A DNA stretch of 64,000 nt from contig NZ_NESM01000003.1 in NCBI RefSeq assembly GCF_002778285.1, positions 124,001 to 188,000 of the forward strand, given 5' to 3'. Source of the stretch: Limnohabitans sp. 15K (GTDB lineage: Bacteria > Pseudomonadota > Gammaproteobacteria > Burkholderiales > Burkholderiaceae_C). Shown in pieces: positions 53,954-63,835 of this stretch. Position numbers and translations under genes: made by a program. Positions within the stretch are counted from its first letter, which is position 1. Every line of letters begins with the position of its first letter. A model generated the notes under the pieces. It ran no database searches. It saw only the letters and a program-made list of their open reading frames with translations, and was not told where the DNA came from.

Positions 53954-54918
53954 ATAAATCCGCTGATCTCGGAAATCACCCTGTCCGGTTGTTCGTGAAT
54001 CACCCAGTGTGTGGCCTGCTCAATCGGTACCAACCTCAGGTCGGGGATGTGCGCGTCAATTCCTTCGGTCAAGCAGGGCAGCAGGGCCACATCGTCTTGC
54101 GCCCACAGCAACAAAGTGGGCACATCGATCCGCAAAGCTTCTGCAGGAATCTGAATGGCCGAGGCCCCTGGGTCGTTGGGGGTGGCGGGCCGCAGGGGTG
54201 AAGCGCGGTAATAGTTGAGCCCGCCTTGCAAACCGTGTTGCCACACTTCGCGGTATTGACCTTGCACCTCCGGTGTCAGCCAGCTTGGCATGGTGGGTGA
54301 GTCTGGGGTGGCCGTGAGCGAGGGCAGCGAGGTGTCCTGCCCGGTCAAAAAACCGAACAATCGCTCGAAGTCCTTGGCAGCCAGTTGCGCAGCGGCATCA
54401 GGCTGCACCAGAAAATTCATGTAAGCACTGGCCGCTTGCTGAGCCGGGTCATGTTGCAGGGCCTTGAGCAGCGGACCGGGGTGGGGCGAGTTGACGATGA
54501 CCAACTGGCGCAGGCGCTGCGGGTGTTGGTTGGCCAGGTTCCAGGCCACAGCGCCACCCCAATCGTGCGCCACCAGTGCTGCCAGCGGTGCTGCCCCGCA
54601 TTCGGTGTCGATCAAAGCCAAGATGTCTTGCACCAAGTATTTGGCGCGGTAGGCCTTGGCGTCTTCAGGTGCAGTCGAGCGCTCGTAGCCCCTGAGATTG
54701 GGGGCGATGCAGCGGTAGCCGCCGTTTTCGGGTTTCGAGAAATGCTGCAGCAAAGGGTCCCAAACCCAAGCGCCTTCAGGAAAGCCATGCAAAAACAGCA
54801 GCACCGGGCGGCCTTCTTCACCGCAGGCGCGGCAGCTCAGGGTGATGCCGTGGGGCAGGTCTTGTTGCCAGGTCTGGATGCCTGGGGACGCAACAGAAAA
54901 ATGGGGAGCGTTGGACAC
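53941..54918 (-). CDS. Alpha/beta hydrolase, epoxide hydrolase-like
   Basis: 325 residues. The oxyanion segment is LLFLHGFPEGAWVW, the nucleophile elbow is ALVAHDWGGAVAW with Asp as nucleophile, a lid contains GLNYYRASPL with a Tyr pair, the acid region is LLLWAQDDVALL, and the catalytic His is in EQATHWVIHEQP. An Asp nucleophile with lid tyrosines is typical of epoxide hydrolases rather than esterases; a dehalogenase is a less likely alternative. There is no signal peptide. Confidence 0.87.
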   Translation of the reverse strand: MSNAPHFSVASPGIQTWQQDLPHGITLSCRACGEEGRPVLLFLHGFPEGAWVWDPLLQHFSKPENGGYRCIAPNLRGYERSTAPEDAKAYRAKYLVQDILALIDTECGAAPLAALVAHDWGGAVAWNLANQHPQRLRQLVIVNSPHPGPLLKALQHDPAQQAASAYMNFLVQPDAAAQLAAKDFERLFGFLTGQDTSLPSLTATPDSPTMPSWLTPEVQGQYREVWQHGLQGGLNYYRASPLRPATPNDPGASAIQIPAEALRIDVPTLLLWAQDDVALLPCLTEGIDAHIPDLRLVPIEQATHWVIHEQPDRVISEISGFIQPL

Positions 54919-54970
54919 GGCAGATCACTCATGTGAGGGACAGTGATCCGTGGCTTTCACCAGCGCGGCC

Positions 54971-55771
54971 TCACTCGTCCAGGGCTTCGGGTTCGTCTTC
55001 GATGGGCTCGGCCAGTGGAGGCGCGGGCACAGCGCCTGCGGCAGGGTGTGTCCAGTCCCACAGGAGTTGGGCCACCTCGTCAACGCCTTGCTTTTTCAAA
55101 GCTGAAAACAGTTTCACCTCACCACCGCCCGCTTGCAGTCGCGCAATCGACAAAGCCTTGGCTTGTTCGGCGCGGGTGAGTTTGTCGGCCTTGGTCAGGA
55201 TGATCAAAAACTTCAGGCCTTCTTCCACCCGGGGACGGATCACTTCGAGCAAGATGTCGTCCAGTTCGGTCAGACCGTGGCGTGGGTCGCACATCATGAC
55301 AATGCCCGTCAGGTTTTCGCGGCTGACCAAATAGTTGGCCATCACCTGCTGCCAGCGCAGTTTGTCCATTTTGGCCACGGCGGCGTAACCGTAACCGGGC
55401 AAATCGGCCAGAACGGTGTCGGTGACGCCCTGTTTGCCCAGCGCAAACAAGTTGATGTGTTGGGTGCGGCCGGGCTTTTTGGACGCAAAAGCCAATTGTT
55501 TCTTTTGCGTCAGGGTGTTGATGCAAGTCGATTTGCCCGCATTCGATCGGCCCACAAAGGCGATCTCGGGTGTGTCCATGTCCGGCAAATGGTGAAGTTG
55601 CGCGGCGGTGGTCAAGAAGCGAGCCGTGTGCATCCAGCCCATGGGTGTCACGGCGGCGGTCGGGTCGGCCAAGGGAGCGTCGGCCAAGGGCGCTGCTTTG
55701 CTGTAAATGGGGGTGGTGGGCTTGGTGACTTTGCGGCTGGCAGAGGCACGAACGTGGGGGCGGGAGCTCAT
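54971..55771 (-). CDS. engB: Ribosome biogenesis GTPase EngB (YsxC)
   Basis: 266 residues. G1 is GRSNAGKST, G3 DLPGYGYA, G4 TKADKL. EngB helps mature the 50S subunit. E. coli EngB is ~210 residues; here the N-terminus carries about 45 extra residues (Ala/Pro-rich, low complexity) before HTARFLTTAAQLHHLP, and a C-terminal acidic tail. The true start could be further in (for example MGWMHTARF). It is divergent from the cytochrome c4 gene. Confidence 0.93.
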   Translation of the reverse strand: MSSRPHVRASASRKVTKPTTPIYSKAAPLADAPLADPTAAVTPMGWMHTARFLTTAAQLHHLPDMDTPEIAFVGRSNAGKSTCINTLTQKKQLAFASKKPGRTQHINLFALGKQGVTDTVLADLPGYGYAAVAKMDKLRWQQVMANYLVSRENLTGIVMMCDPRHGLTELDDILLEVIRPRVEEGLKFLIILTKADKLTRAEQAKALSIARLQAGGGEVKLFSALKKQGVDEVAQLLWDWTHPAAGAVPAPPLAEPIEDEPEALDE

Positions 55772-55869
55772 AAATCAGGGATACCTTGGGTCGTCAGGAA
55801 ACTGACGCAGACCTCATTGTAGAATCCTTGGGTTTTGCGCCTCCTTCTTCCAACTATTGGACGACGACC

Positions 55870-56511
55870 ATGAAGTCAATTGTTTCTCTCCTGAAGTCCG
55901 CCACTTTGGCTGCTACCACGTCTGTTTTCATGGCCGGTGTGGCCATGGCGGCAGGTCCTGCCCCTGTTGTGGCCAAACCGGATCTCGCCAAAGGCGAAGC
56001 GTCTTTCGCCATGTGCGTGGCTTGCCATGCCGCAGACGGCAACTCGACCACCCCGGTCAACCCCAAGCTGTCACAGCAACACCCTGAATACCTGATCAAG
56101 CAGTTGAGCGAATTCAAATCGGGCAAACGTGCCAACGCCGTGATGAGTGGCATGGCAGCCGGTTTGAGCGACGATGACATGCGCAACATCGCTTACTGGC
56201 TCGCCTCCAAGCAAGCCAAGCCCGGTTTTGCCAAAGAAAAAGACACCGTGGCTTTGGGTGAGCGCATTTACCGTGGCGGTATCCCAGACCGTCAGATCGC
56301 CGCTTGCGCCAGCTGCCACTCGCCCAATGGCGCAGGCATGCCTTCGCAGTACCCCCGTTTGTCGGGTCAGCATGCCGACTACACAGCTTCCCAATTGACG
56401 CAGTTCCGTGAAGGCGTTCGCAAGAACAACCTGCAGATGACCCAAGTCGCCGCCAAGATGAACGACCGCGAAATCAAGGCCGTTTCAGACTACATCGCTG
56501 GTTTGCGCTGA
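55870..56511 (+). CDS. Diheme cytochrome c4
   Basis: 213 residues with a signal peptide (to AGVAMA). Two heme-binding motifs: CVACH (Cys49-Cys52-His53) and CASCH (Cys146-Cys149-His150), each followed by a Met-containing domain. Cytochrome c4 carries electrons from the bc1 complex or other donors to terminal oxidases in the periplasm. It precedes the resB-ccsB genes that attach its hemes; a terminator separates them. Confidence 0.95.
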   Translation: MKSIVSLLKSATLAATTSVFMAGVAMAAGPAPVVAKPDLAKGEASFAMCVACHAADGNSTTPVNPKLSQQHPEYLIKQLSEFKSGKRANAVMSGMAAGLSDDDMRNIAYWLASKQAKPGFAKEKDTVALGERIYRGGIPDRQIAACASCHSPNGAGMPSQYPRLSGQHADYTASQLTQFREGVRKNNLQMTQVAAKMNDREIKAVSDYIAGLR

Positions 56512-56624
56512 AACCCGGTCAGGCCGCTTGGGCTTGCCTGGGCTTGACCTGCTGGTTTCAGGGGTTTTAAGCCAAGGCACCAGGCCCTCCGGCACAATCG
56601 GCGTCGGCTGATCTCCATTGCTTT

Positions 56625-56654
56625 AAGGCCGGTTTATCCGGCCTTGTTTGTTTC
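56625..56654 (+). terminator. Intrinsic terminator between cytochrome c4 and resB
   Basis: A perfect 8-bp stem AAGGCCGG / CCGGCCTT with a TTTAT loop, followed by GTTTGTTTC. It probably ends the cytochrome c4 transcript about 115 bases after the stop. Confidence 0.75.
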
Positions 56655-56719
56655 TGGCGTGCCCTGTTCCGCCAACGCTTTGTCCAATTTCTTTTTTGGC
56701 TCTTTTCTTAAGCTCCCCC

Positions 56720-58846
56720 ATGACGACTGTTGCTTCCAGCCCAGAATCCGAGCGCGGCTCGCCCCGAGGGATGGCTGTGATCGAAGTGCTGTCGTCCATG
56801 CGTTTTGCCATTTCGCTGCTGACGGTCATTTGCATCGCCTCGGTGATTGGCACAGTGCTCAAGCAAAACGAACCCAGTGTCAATTACGTCAACCAATTCG
56901 GGCCATTTTGGGCCGAGTTGTTCACCACCCTCAAACTCAACACGGTGTACAGCGCCTGGTGGTTTTTGCTCATTTTGACTTTCTTGGTCATCAGCACCAG
57001 CCTGTGCATTGCACGCAATGCGCCCAAGATCTTGGTGGATCTGAAGAACTACAAAGAAAACATCCGTGAACAAAGCCTCAAGGCTTTTCACCACAAGGCA
57101 GAAGGTCAATTGAATGAACTGCCTGCAGTGGCAGCCAGGCGCTTAGGGGCTTTGTTGGCCACAGGCGGCTGGAAAGTCAAGTTGCAAGAGCGTGATACGG
57201 TGGCGGGCAAAGGCTGGATGCTGGCGGCTAAGGCGGGTGCCGCCAACAAGATCGGCTACATCGCGGCGCACTCGGCCATTGTGTTGGTGTGTGTGGGCGG
57301 TTTGCTCGACGGTGATTTGATCGTACGCACCCAATTGTGGTTTGGTGACAAAGCCATTTACAGCGGTGGTGGTTTGATCGCCGATGTGCCCGAGAAGCAC
57401 CGTTTGTCCGAGCGCAACCCGGCGTTCAGGGCCAATTTGATGGTGGCCGAGAACACCACAGCCAGCACCGCGATTTTGAGCCAGTCCAGCGGCATATTGC
57501 TGCAGGAATTGCCCTTTGCCATCGAGCTGAAGAAGTTCATTGTCGAGTACTACAGCACGGGCATGCCCAAGTTGTTTGCCAGCGAAATCATCCTTCACGA
57601 CTTGGCAACGGGTGAGAAAAAAGAAGCCCGCGTGGAGGTGAACCACCCGGCCAACTTCAAGGGCATCAACATTTACCAGTCCAGTTTTGACGACGGCGGC
57701 TCCAGCGTCAAACTCCAAGCGGTGCCCATGTCGGCGGCCACCAAACCGTTTGAAGTGGACGGCACCATTGGCGGCAGCACGGACTTGACCAATGGCAACG
57801 AAAAAATGAGCCTGGAGTTCACCGGGCTGCGCGTCATCAACGTGGAAAACCTGTCGGGTGGTGAAGGCCCCCAAGGGACAGGTGTGGACGTGCGCAAGGT
57901 CGATTTACGCACATCTTTGGAGGCGCGCTTGGGGGCCGGCAACAAAACCACCCAAACCCAAAAATTGCGCAACGTGGGTCCGAGCGTGAGCTACAAGCTG
58001 CGCGATGCGTCTGGACAGGCCCGTGAGTTCAACAATTACATGTTGCCCGTGGACACAGGCGATGGTGTCTCCGTGTTTCTCTTGGGCATGCGCGACACCC
58101 CCAGTGAGCCTTACCGCTACCTGCGGCCCCCCGCAGACGAAAACGGCGAGTTGACAGGTTTCATCCGTTTGCGTGCTGCCTTGGAAAGTTCGGAATTGCG
58201 TCAGCGTGCGGTGCAGCGTTATGCCCGCCAAGCGGTGGACCCCAAGCGCCCCGAATTGGCGCAAAAGTTAGCCGATTCGGCCGAGCGGGCCTTGGGTTTG
58301 TTTGCGGGCAAAGAAGAAGTCAAAGGTAAAAAAGTGGCGGGCCTGCAGGCCTTGGCCGATTTTTTAGAGGCCAATGTGCCCGAGGCTGAGCGTCCCCGTG
58401 CAGGCGAGATGTTCGTGCGCATTTTGAACGGGACTTTGCTGGAGTTGGACGCCGTGGCGCGCGCGCAGGCTGCTGTCAAACCCTTGCCGCAAGACAAGGT
58501 CCAAGGCTTCATGTCGCAAGCGGTCTTGGCCTTGTCCGATGCACCGCTTTTCACGGCCCCTATGGCGTTTTTGCTGAAGGACTTCAAGCAGGTGCAAGCC
58601 AGCGTGTTCCAGGTGGCCAGAGCGCCGGGCCAGTCCATTGTGTACCTGGGTTGTGCCCTTTTGATTCTGGGTATTTTTGCAATGCTGTATGTTCGTGACC
58701 GTCGCCTGTGGGTATGGCTTTCGCCGCAGGGCCAGGGCGCACAAGCCACTGTGGCTTTGTCGTCCAACCGCAAGACCATGGACGTAGACCGTGAATTTGA
58801 ACAACTGACGGCCCGATTGCTGGGCCGCTCCGAGAAAACACCATGA
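56720..58846 (+). CDS. resB: Cytochrome c biogenesis protein ResB (CcsB-type, System II)
   Basis: 708 residues. Membrane segments near residues ~33-53, ~75-95, ~165-185 and ~640-660 flank a large periplasmic domain, the ResB layout. Family marks are RFAISLLTVICIASVIGTVLKQNEP near the N-terminus and NIYQSSFDDGGSSVKLQA. With CcsA it forms the heme export and cytochrome c synthase complex. The start is ATG56720; its stop overlaps ccsB (ATGA). Confidence 0.95.
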   Translation: MTTVASSPESERGSPRGMAVIEVLSSMRFAISLLTVICIASVIGTVLKQNEPSVNYVNQFGPFWAELFTTLKLNTVYSAWWFLLILTFLVISTSLCIARNAPKILVDLKNYKENIREQSLKAFHHKAEGQLNELPAVAARRLGALLATGGWKVKLQERDTVAGKGWMLAAKAGAANKIGYIAAHSAIVLVCVGGLLDGDLIVRTQLWFGDKAIYSGGGLIADVPEKHRLSERNPAFRANLMVAENTTASTAILSQSSGILLQELPFAIELKKFIVEYYSTGMPKLFASEIILHDLATGEKKEARVEVNHPANFKGINIYQSSFDDGGSSVKLQAVPMSAATKPFEVDGTIGGSTDLTNGNEKMSLEFTGLRVINVENLSGGEGPQGTGVDVRKVDLRTSLEARLGAGNKTTQTQKLRNVGPSVSYKLRDASGQAREFNNYMLPVDTGDGVSVFLLGMRDTPSEPYRYLRPPADENGELTGFIRLRAALESSELRQRAVQRYARQAVDPKRPELAQKLADSAERALGLFAGKEEVKGKKVAGLQALADFLEANVPEAERPRAGEMFVRILNGTLLELDAVARAQAAVKPLPQDKVQGFMSQAVLALSDAPLFTAPMAFLLKDFKQVQASVFQVARAPGQSIVYLGCALLILGIFAMLYVRDRRLWVWLSPQGQGAQATVALSSNRKTMDVDREFEQLTARLLGRSEKTP

Positions 58847-60153
58847 CGACTGTGACTTTGAACCCGGGCTATTTTTCGAGCCGCTCGGCCCTCGACTGGG
58901 GTTTTGCCCTGCTCGCGCTGTTGGGCACGGTGTTCGCCTTCACCCGCTACCAGCAGGCGATGGATGTGTATGAGCAAGCCATTTTGATGTGCGCTTTGCC
59001 TGCCGCCGTTTGGTTGGCTTGGTTCTGGCGGCCTTTGCGCACCTTGATGCTGGTGGTCACAGGCTTGTCGCTTTTGGCCATCTACCTTTACCAAGGTGAT
59101 CTGGCGCGCTCTGAGCAGGTGTTCCTGCTCAAATATTTCCTGTCCAGCCAGTCGGCCATCCTTTGGATGAGCGTGCTGTTTTTCATCAGCACCCTTTTTT
59201 ATTGGGCGGGTATGTTCATTCGCGGTCAAGCAGACGCGATGGAGTCTTTGGGCTCACGCATGGCCTGGGTGGCCGTGGGCCTGGCCCTGATCGGCACCAT
59301 GGTGCGTTGGTACGAAAGCCACCAGTTGGGCCCAGACATTGGGCACATCCCGGTCAGCAACCTGTACGAAGTTTTCGTGATGTTTTGCTGGATGACCGCA
59401 GCCTTTTATCTGTACTACGAGGCGCAGTATAAGACCCGCGCTTTGGGTGCGTTTGTGATGTTGGTGGTCAGCGCCGCTGTGGGCTTTTTGCTTTGGTACA
59501 CGCTGGTGCGCGAGGCGCACGCCATCCAGCCCCTGGTGCCCGCCCTCAAAAGCTGGTGGATGAAGATCCATGTGCCCGCCAACTTCATTGGTTACGGCAC
59601 CTTCGCTTTGGCCGCCATGGTGGCATTTGCGTATTTGATCAAGCAAACCGCTGGCGAAACCCGTTGGTACAAACTTGCACCCCTGTGGCTGTTGGGCATT
59701 GTGTTGTGTTTTGAGCCCGTGGTGTTCCGCAAGTCCCCCACCGAAGGGGGCAGCAGTTACTGGATGGTCTATTTCGGGATTTCGGCACTGATCGTAGCTG
59801 CGATTTTGTTGGGCCGCCGCCGCATCGCTGAGCGTTTGCCTTCTTTCGAAATTCTGGACGATGTGATGTACAAATCCATCGCCGTGGGCTTTGCGTTTTT
59901 CACCATTGCCACCGTGCTCGGCGCTTTGTGGGCGGCCGATGCTTGGGGCGGATACTGGAGCTGGGACCCGAAAGAAACCTGGGCTCTGATTGTCTGGCTG
60001 AACTACGCCGCTTGGCTGCACATGCGCCTGATGAAGGGCCTGCGGGGCACTGTGGCCGCTTGGTGGGCCTTGATGGGCTTGGCGGTCACCACCTTTGCCT
60101 TTTTGGGCGTCAACATGTTCCTGAGCGGCCTGCACAGCTACGGCACACTTTGA
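58843..60153 (+). CDS. ccsB: Cytochrome c biogenesis protein CcsA (c-type cytochrome biogenesis protein CcsB)
   Basis: 436 residues with about eight membrane segments. The tryptophan-rich heme-handling WWD motif is WGGYWSWDPKETWALIVW, with the flanking conserved histidines in the family positions (for example IHVPANFIGYG and YAAWLHMRLM). It forms the System II synthase with ResB. It overlaps resB by 4 bases and converges on the receiver gene. Confidence 0.95.
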   Translation: MTTVTLNPGYFSSRSALDWGFALLALLGTVFAFTRYQQAMDVYEQAILMCALPAAVWLAWFWRPLRTLMLVVTGLSLLAIYLYQGDLARSEQVFLLKYFLSSQSAILWMSVLFFISTLFYWAGMFIRGQADAMESLGSRMAWVAVGLALIGTMVRWYESHQLGPDIGHIPVSNLYEVFVMFCWMTAAFYLYYEAQYKTRALGAFVMLVVSAAVGFLLWYTLVREAHAIQPLVPALKSWWMKIHVPANFIGYGTFALAAMVAFAYLIKQTAGETRWYKLAPLWLLGIVLCFEPVVFRKSPTEGGSSYWMVYFGISALIVAAILLGRRRIAERLPSFEILDDVMYKSIAVGFAFFTIATVLGALWAADAWGGYWSWDPKETWALIVWLNYAAWLHMRLMKGLRGTVAAWWALMGLAVTTFAFLGVNMFLSGLHSYGTL

Positions 60154-60196
60154 GGGGCGTGAATGTAAGGTGGCTGCTTGGCGCAGCCAGCCTTGC

Positions 60197-60577
60197 TCAC
60201 TTTGGGGTGTTGGCAGCCAGTGATTTCTCCAGCACGTCAAGCATCTCGCGTGTGTTGAAGGGCTTCCACAAAAAATGGACGGCCCCCGAGTTGCCAGCGG
60301 CTTGCGTTTCATGGGGCTGGCTTTCGCCACTCATGAAAATGACCGGGATGTCGTTGCCGCTTTCCTTGATTTTGGCGTGTAACTCCAAGCCACTCATGCC
60401 CGGCATGCGCACGTCCAGCAGCATCGCATGGGGTGCCTGCGTGGGCGCGGCGCGCAAATAAGCGGCACCCCCTTCGTGCACATGCACGGTGTACCCCTGG
60501 CTTTCCAGCACCATGGCCAGCATTTTGCGGATGTCGGCATTGTCATCCACCACATGAACCACACCCAATTTGCGCAT
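60197..60577 (-). CDS. Receiver-only response regulator
   Basis: 126 residues, a single CheY/FixJ-type receiver domain: acidic pocket Asp11-Asp12 (VVDDNAD), phospho-acceptor Asp55 (LLDVRMPG) and Lys104 (WKPF). There is no DNA-binding or enzymatic output, so it must act through a partner or as part of a phosphorelay. It is downstream of the sensor kinase gene (29-base gap) on the same strand. The start could also be a TTG at 60589. Confidence 0.9.
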   Translation of the reverse strand: MRKLGVVHVVDDNADIRKMLAMVLESQGYTVHVHEGGAAYLRAAPTQAPHAMLLDVRMPGMSGLELHAKIKESGNDIPVIFMSGESQPHETQAAGNSGAVHFLWKPFNTREMLDVLEKSLAANTPK

Positions 60578-60606
60578 CTGTATTGCCAAAGGAATAAAAA
60601 TCTATT

Positions 60607-62103
60607 TTAGGTGTCGGCTTGGAGCCCGGTCTGTGCGGGCAACAACCAAAGCTGAACACAGGCTCCTGTGCCTTGCTGGGCCGGCAGATTGTCCACCACA
60701 GTGTGTCCACCCCAAAGCCTGAGCATGCTTTGGGTCAGCAGCAAGCCCAGTCCTGAGCCTTGCGCCTTGTGGGACACCACGGGCCCCGTCAGTTGTTGGC
60801 GCAGTTCATCGGGCATGCCGGGCCCGTTGTCTTGGATTTGCAGAACCACCCACGCTTGGCCTTTTCGGGTTTCTTGAAACAAGGCCATCTCGATGTGGGC
60901 CAAGGTGCCTGGGGGCGGCCGCCCACTGGCCAGAGCATCCATGGCGTTGGCGACCAAATTGAAGACGATCCGCTGCAGCATCACTTCGTTGGCTTGGACC
61001 ATGGTTTGTGTGTCCAGCTGGATGGACAAGTCAAGTGCGATGCTGCGTTGGCGTGCCTCGCCTTGCAAGATCGGGTAAACAGCTTCTATGGCTTTGCGCA
61101 AGTCCACATCGTCCATTTGGTCTTGGCCCCGAATCATCAGGCGACGCAAACTGCTCACCATGTCGCTGGCTTTGCCTGACAACACCATCAACTCTTCAAT
61201 TTGGTTTGGGAGTTGGGGCATTTCTGACGAAGGCACAGCCTGGCTTTGCAGGCTAAACAAACCCAATTCCAAAGCTTGCAGCGGTTGGCTGATGTCGTGC
61301 ACCAGCATGGCTGAGAACGATGACAAGCTGCTCAAGGCCGAGACTCTGGCGTTGAGCATCAACAACTGGTCTCGCTCTTTGACCAGTGCGCGCATGGCAT
61401 CGCTCTCAGACTGGGCTTGTAACTGGCCTTTTTGTGCATGCTTTGTTTCTGCGATGGACTTTTCGAGTGAAAAACCCCAGTAACCGAAGCAAATCAAGAT
61501 CATGGCCAAGATCGATGACAAAGTCACCAAATTGCTGACCCATGAAAATGAAAAAACATTCAAATACTCGACATTGCCAGACATGGCGTATTGGTACAGA
61601 CGGTTGAGGTAAGCCATGGCGTGGATGGCAAATGCCACTTGAACCAACATCAAACTGCGGCTTTGAAACCTTCGCCTGAGTTGCCACACAAAATAAGACA
61701 GCGTCAGGTTCAGGCAGACGAAGACGATGGAATAGGTCAGCACGCCGGTTGTGGGTGCACTCCCTGACTCACGCAGCCAGAACATCAAACTCGCCCAGGC
61801 GGTGACGCAAGTGGCCATGTAAGGCCAGTGCCAAGGGGTTTTGTTCAATTCACGGCGCAGTGTTTCAATCATCAACAGCCAAGAAGCGCATGCGCCAGAC
61901 CAAGCCACGATGTTCAAGTGGTAATCTGAAATCAAGGGCCGCAAAGCGATGGCGCAAATGGAGAGGCTGTAAACCGAGATGCTGATGAACCACAGGCGTG
62001 TGGCGTCGTTGCGCCGGCCAGACAGCAGCAGCCAAGTGCCCAAGGGCAAGGCAATGTGGACAGCGATGACCACGTAGATCAGCAAACCGATGGCTGGATG
62101 CAT
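60607..62103 (-). CDS. Membrane sensor histidine kinase with 7TM-type N-terminus
   Basis: 498 residues. About seven membrane segments fill residues ~5-210, a layout like 7TM/MASE sensor modules but of no family I can name. A coiled linker is followed by the HisKA-like H-box with His269 ([14 protein letters not shown]), an HATPase N-box ([10 protein letters not shown]), a G1 box (QDNGPGMP) and a G2 box ([13 protein letters not shown]). It probably phosphorylates the adjacent receiver. The ATG at 62103 has AAGG nearby; a GTG at 62127 has no ribosome site. It is divergent from msrP. Confidence 0.9.
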   Translation of the reverse strand: MHPAIGLLIYVVIAVHIALPLGTWLLLSGRRNDATRLWFISISVYSLSICAIALRPLISDYHLNIVAWSGACASWLLMIETLRRELNKTPWHWPYMATCVTAWASLMFWLRESGSAPTTGVLTYSIVFVCLNLTLSYFVWQLRRRFQSRSLMLVQVAFAIHAMAYLNRLYQYAMSGNVEYLNVFSFSWVSNLVTLSSILAMILICFGYWGFSLEKSIAETKHAQKGQLQAQSESDAMRALVKERDQLLMLNARVSALSSLSSFSAMLVHDISQPLQALELGLFSLQSQAVPSSEMPQLPNQIEELMVLSGKASDMVSSLRRLMIRGQDQMDDVDLRKAIEAVYPILQGEARQRSIALDLSIQLDTQTMVQANEVMLQRIVFNLVANAMDALASGRPPPGTLAHIEMALFQETRKGQAWVVLQIQDNGPGMPDELRQQLTGPVVSHKAQGSGLGLLLTQSMLRLWGGHTVVDNLPAQQGTGACVQLWLLPAQTGLQADT

Positions 62104-62197
62104 GAAAGCCTTGGGTTGGACAGACACCGTGCTTGGGCAAAGGTGTCTGAAAAAGTTCAGAATAGACAGCTATTTTCGGCCCAAACCAGGATCGTTC

Positions 62198-63193
62198 ATG
62201 ATCATTCACACCAGTCAGTCGGGTTTTCAACACACCGTCCCCAGCGAAATCACCCCACAAGCCGTTTACCAGACGCGCCGTGACCTCATTCGCGGCCTGG
62301 CCGCAGGGTCGGCGGGGCTGGCCCTGACCGCTTGGGGCATGCGTGGGGCCCATGCCCAAACCCCGCGTGCAGGCCAGTTGGCCGCTTTGGCCGCCGCGCC
62401 CTCCGGCGTGGCAGGGGCCCTGACCATGGACAAACTCACCGCCTACAAAGACGCCACCACGTACAACAACTTTTACGAGTTTGGGACCGACAAGGCCGAC
62501 CCAGCCAAGCGTGCCCACACCTTGGTCACCCAACCTTGGACAGTGGAGATCGAAGGCCTGGTCAAAAAGCCCGGGCGTGTGAACCTGGAAGACCTCATGA
62601 AATGGGGCGCCATGGAAGAGCGCATTTACCGCCTGCGCTGTGTGGAAGGTTGGTCGATGGTGATTCCGTGGATTGGCTACTCGATGTCTGATTTGATCAA
62701 ACGGGTCGAGCCGCTGCCGGGCGCCAAGTTTGTGGAGTTCGTCACCCAGGCCGACCCCAAGACCATGCCGGGTTTGCGCGGCGGGTCACTGGATTGGCCT
62801 TATGTCGAAGCTTTGCGCATGGACGAAGCCATGCACCCGCTGACCTTGCTGGCTTTTGGCATGTATGGCGAAGTCATGCCCAAGCAAAACGGTGCGCCGC
62901 TGCGCTTGGTGGTGCCATGGAAATACGGCTTCAAGAGCGGCAAGAGCTTGGTCAAAATCCGCTTCACCGACAAGCAACCTGTGTCGTCTTGGGAAAAAGC
63001 CGCGCCGCAGGAGTATGGTTTTTATTCCAACGTGAACCCCTTGGTCGACCACCCGCGTTGGAGCCAGGCCACCGAGCGACGCATTGGCGAAGATGGCCTT
63101 TTGGCCAAAAAACGCAAAACCCTGATGTTCAACGGCTATGAGCCGCAAGTGGGCCAGCTGTACGCGGGCATGGACCTGAAAAAGTTCTTTTGA
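62198..63193 (+). CDS. msrP: Protein-methionine-sulfoxide reductase catalytic subunit MsrP
   Basis: 331 residues. The N-terminus has a Tat signal (Arg27-Arg28 in [13 protein letters not shown]). The Mo-molybdopterin ligand Cys148 is in [14 protein letters not shown], within the sulfite-oxidase-like fold. MsrP reduces oxidised methionines in periplasmic proteins using electrons from MsrQ. The start is ATG62198 with an AGGA ribosome site. The stop overlaps msrQ (TGATG). Confidence 0.96.
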   Translation: MIIHTSQSGFQHTVPSEITPQAVYQTRRDLIRGLAAGSAGLALTAWGMRGAHAQTPRAGQLAALAAAPSGVAGALTMDKLTAYKDATTYNNFYEFGTDKADPAKRAHTLVTQPWTVEIEGLVKKPGRVNLEDLMKWGAMEERIYRLRCVEGWSMVIPWIGYSMSDLIKRVEPLPGAKFVEFVTQADPKTMPGLRGGSLDWPYVEALRMDEAMHPLTLLAFGMYGEVMPKQNGAPLRLVVPWKYGFKSGKSLVKIRFTDKQPVSSWEKAAPQEYGFYSNVNPLVDHPRWSQATERRIGEDGLLAKKRKTLMFNGYEPQVGQLYAGMDLKKFF

Positions 63194-63798
63194 TGCGCCA
63201 GTGGCTTCGGCAACCTGCCGCCTGGTGGCTGGTGCTGCTGGTCGGTTTGCTGCCTTTTATGTGGCTGGTGGGGCTGACCTTTCTGGACCAGCTGGGGGCC
63301 AACCCCACCGAGTTTTTGACCCGGGCTACCGGCGACTGGACTTTGCGCAGCTTGTGTGTGGTCTTGGCCGTGACGCCTTTGCGCACTGCGCTGGGCTGGC
63401 CCGAGCTGGTGCGCTTTCGCCGCATGCTGGGTTTGCTGACCTATTTTTATGCGGTGCTGCACTTGGCTTGTTACGCCCTGTTCGACATGGGGCTGGACTT
63501 GGCCGATATCGTCACCGACATTCCCAAGCGCCCCTTCATCTTGGTGGGCTTTGCCGCTTGGCTGCTGCTGAGCGCGATGGCTTTAACGTCGTTCAACGGC
63601 GCCATCCGGTGGTTGGGAGGCAAGCGCTGGCAACTGCTGCACCAAACGGTGTATAGCGTGGCGGTTTTGGCCGTGCTGCACTTTGCGTGGATGCGCTCAG
63701 GCAAAAACAATTTCGACGAAGTGTTCGTTTACGCCGTGGTGCTGGCGCTGCTGTTGGCTTGGCGCCTTGGGCGTTGGGTGCGCAAACTCAGAGCCTGA
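63193..63798 (+). CDS. msrQ: Heme-binding membrane subunit MsrQ
   Basis: 201 residues with six predicted membrane segments, a YedZ-type ferric-reductase-like heme protein. VGLTFLDQLGANPTEFLTRATGDW, AVTPLR, FRRMLGLLTYFYAVLHLACY and HQTVYSVAVLAVLHFAWMRSG are family marks, the last two carrying heme histidines. It passes quinol electrons to MsrP. It starts one base into the msrP stop. Confidence 0.95.
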   Translation: MRQWLRQPAAWWLVLLVGLLPFMWLVGLTFLDQLGANPTEFLTRATGDWTLRSLCVVLAVTPLRTALGWPELVRFRRMLGLLTYFYAVLHLACYALFDMGLDLADIVTDIPKRPFILVGFAAWLLLSAMALTSFNGAIRWLGGKRWQLLHQTVYSVAVLAVLHFAWMRSGKNNFDEVFVYAVVLALLLAWRLGRWVRKLRA

Positions 63799-63835
63799 TT
63801 GGACGGCTGCCCCGCAGTTTGCGCGCTCCAATCAG
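63795..63835. terminator. 9-bp inverted repeat across the msrQ and lysA stop codons
   Basis: The arms CTGATTGGA (63795-63803) and TCCAATCAG (63827-63835) are perfect and contain the stop codons of both convergent genes. The loop is 23 bases and GC-rich. No T-run follows. It is a candidate bidirectional 3'-end structure. Confidence 0.55.
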
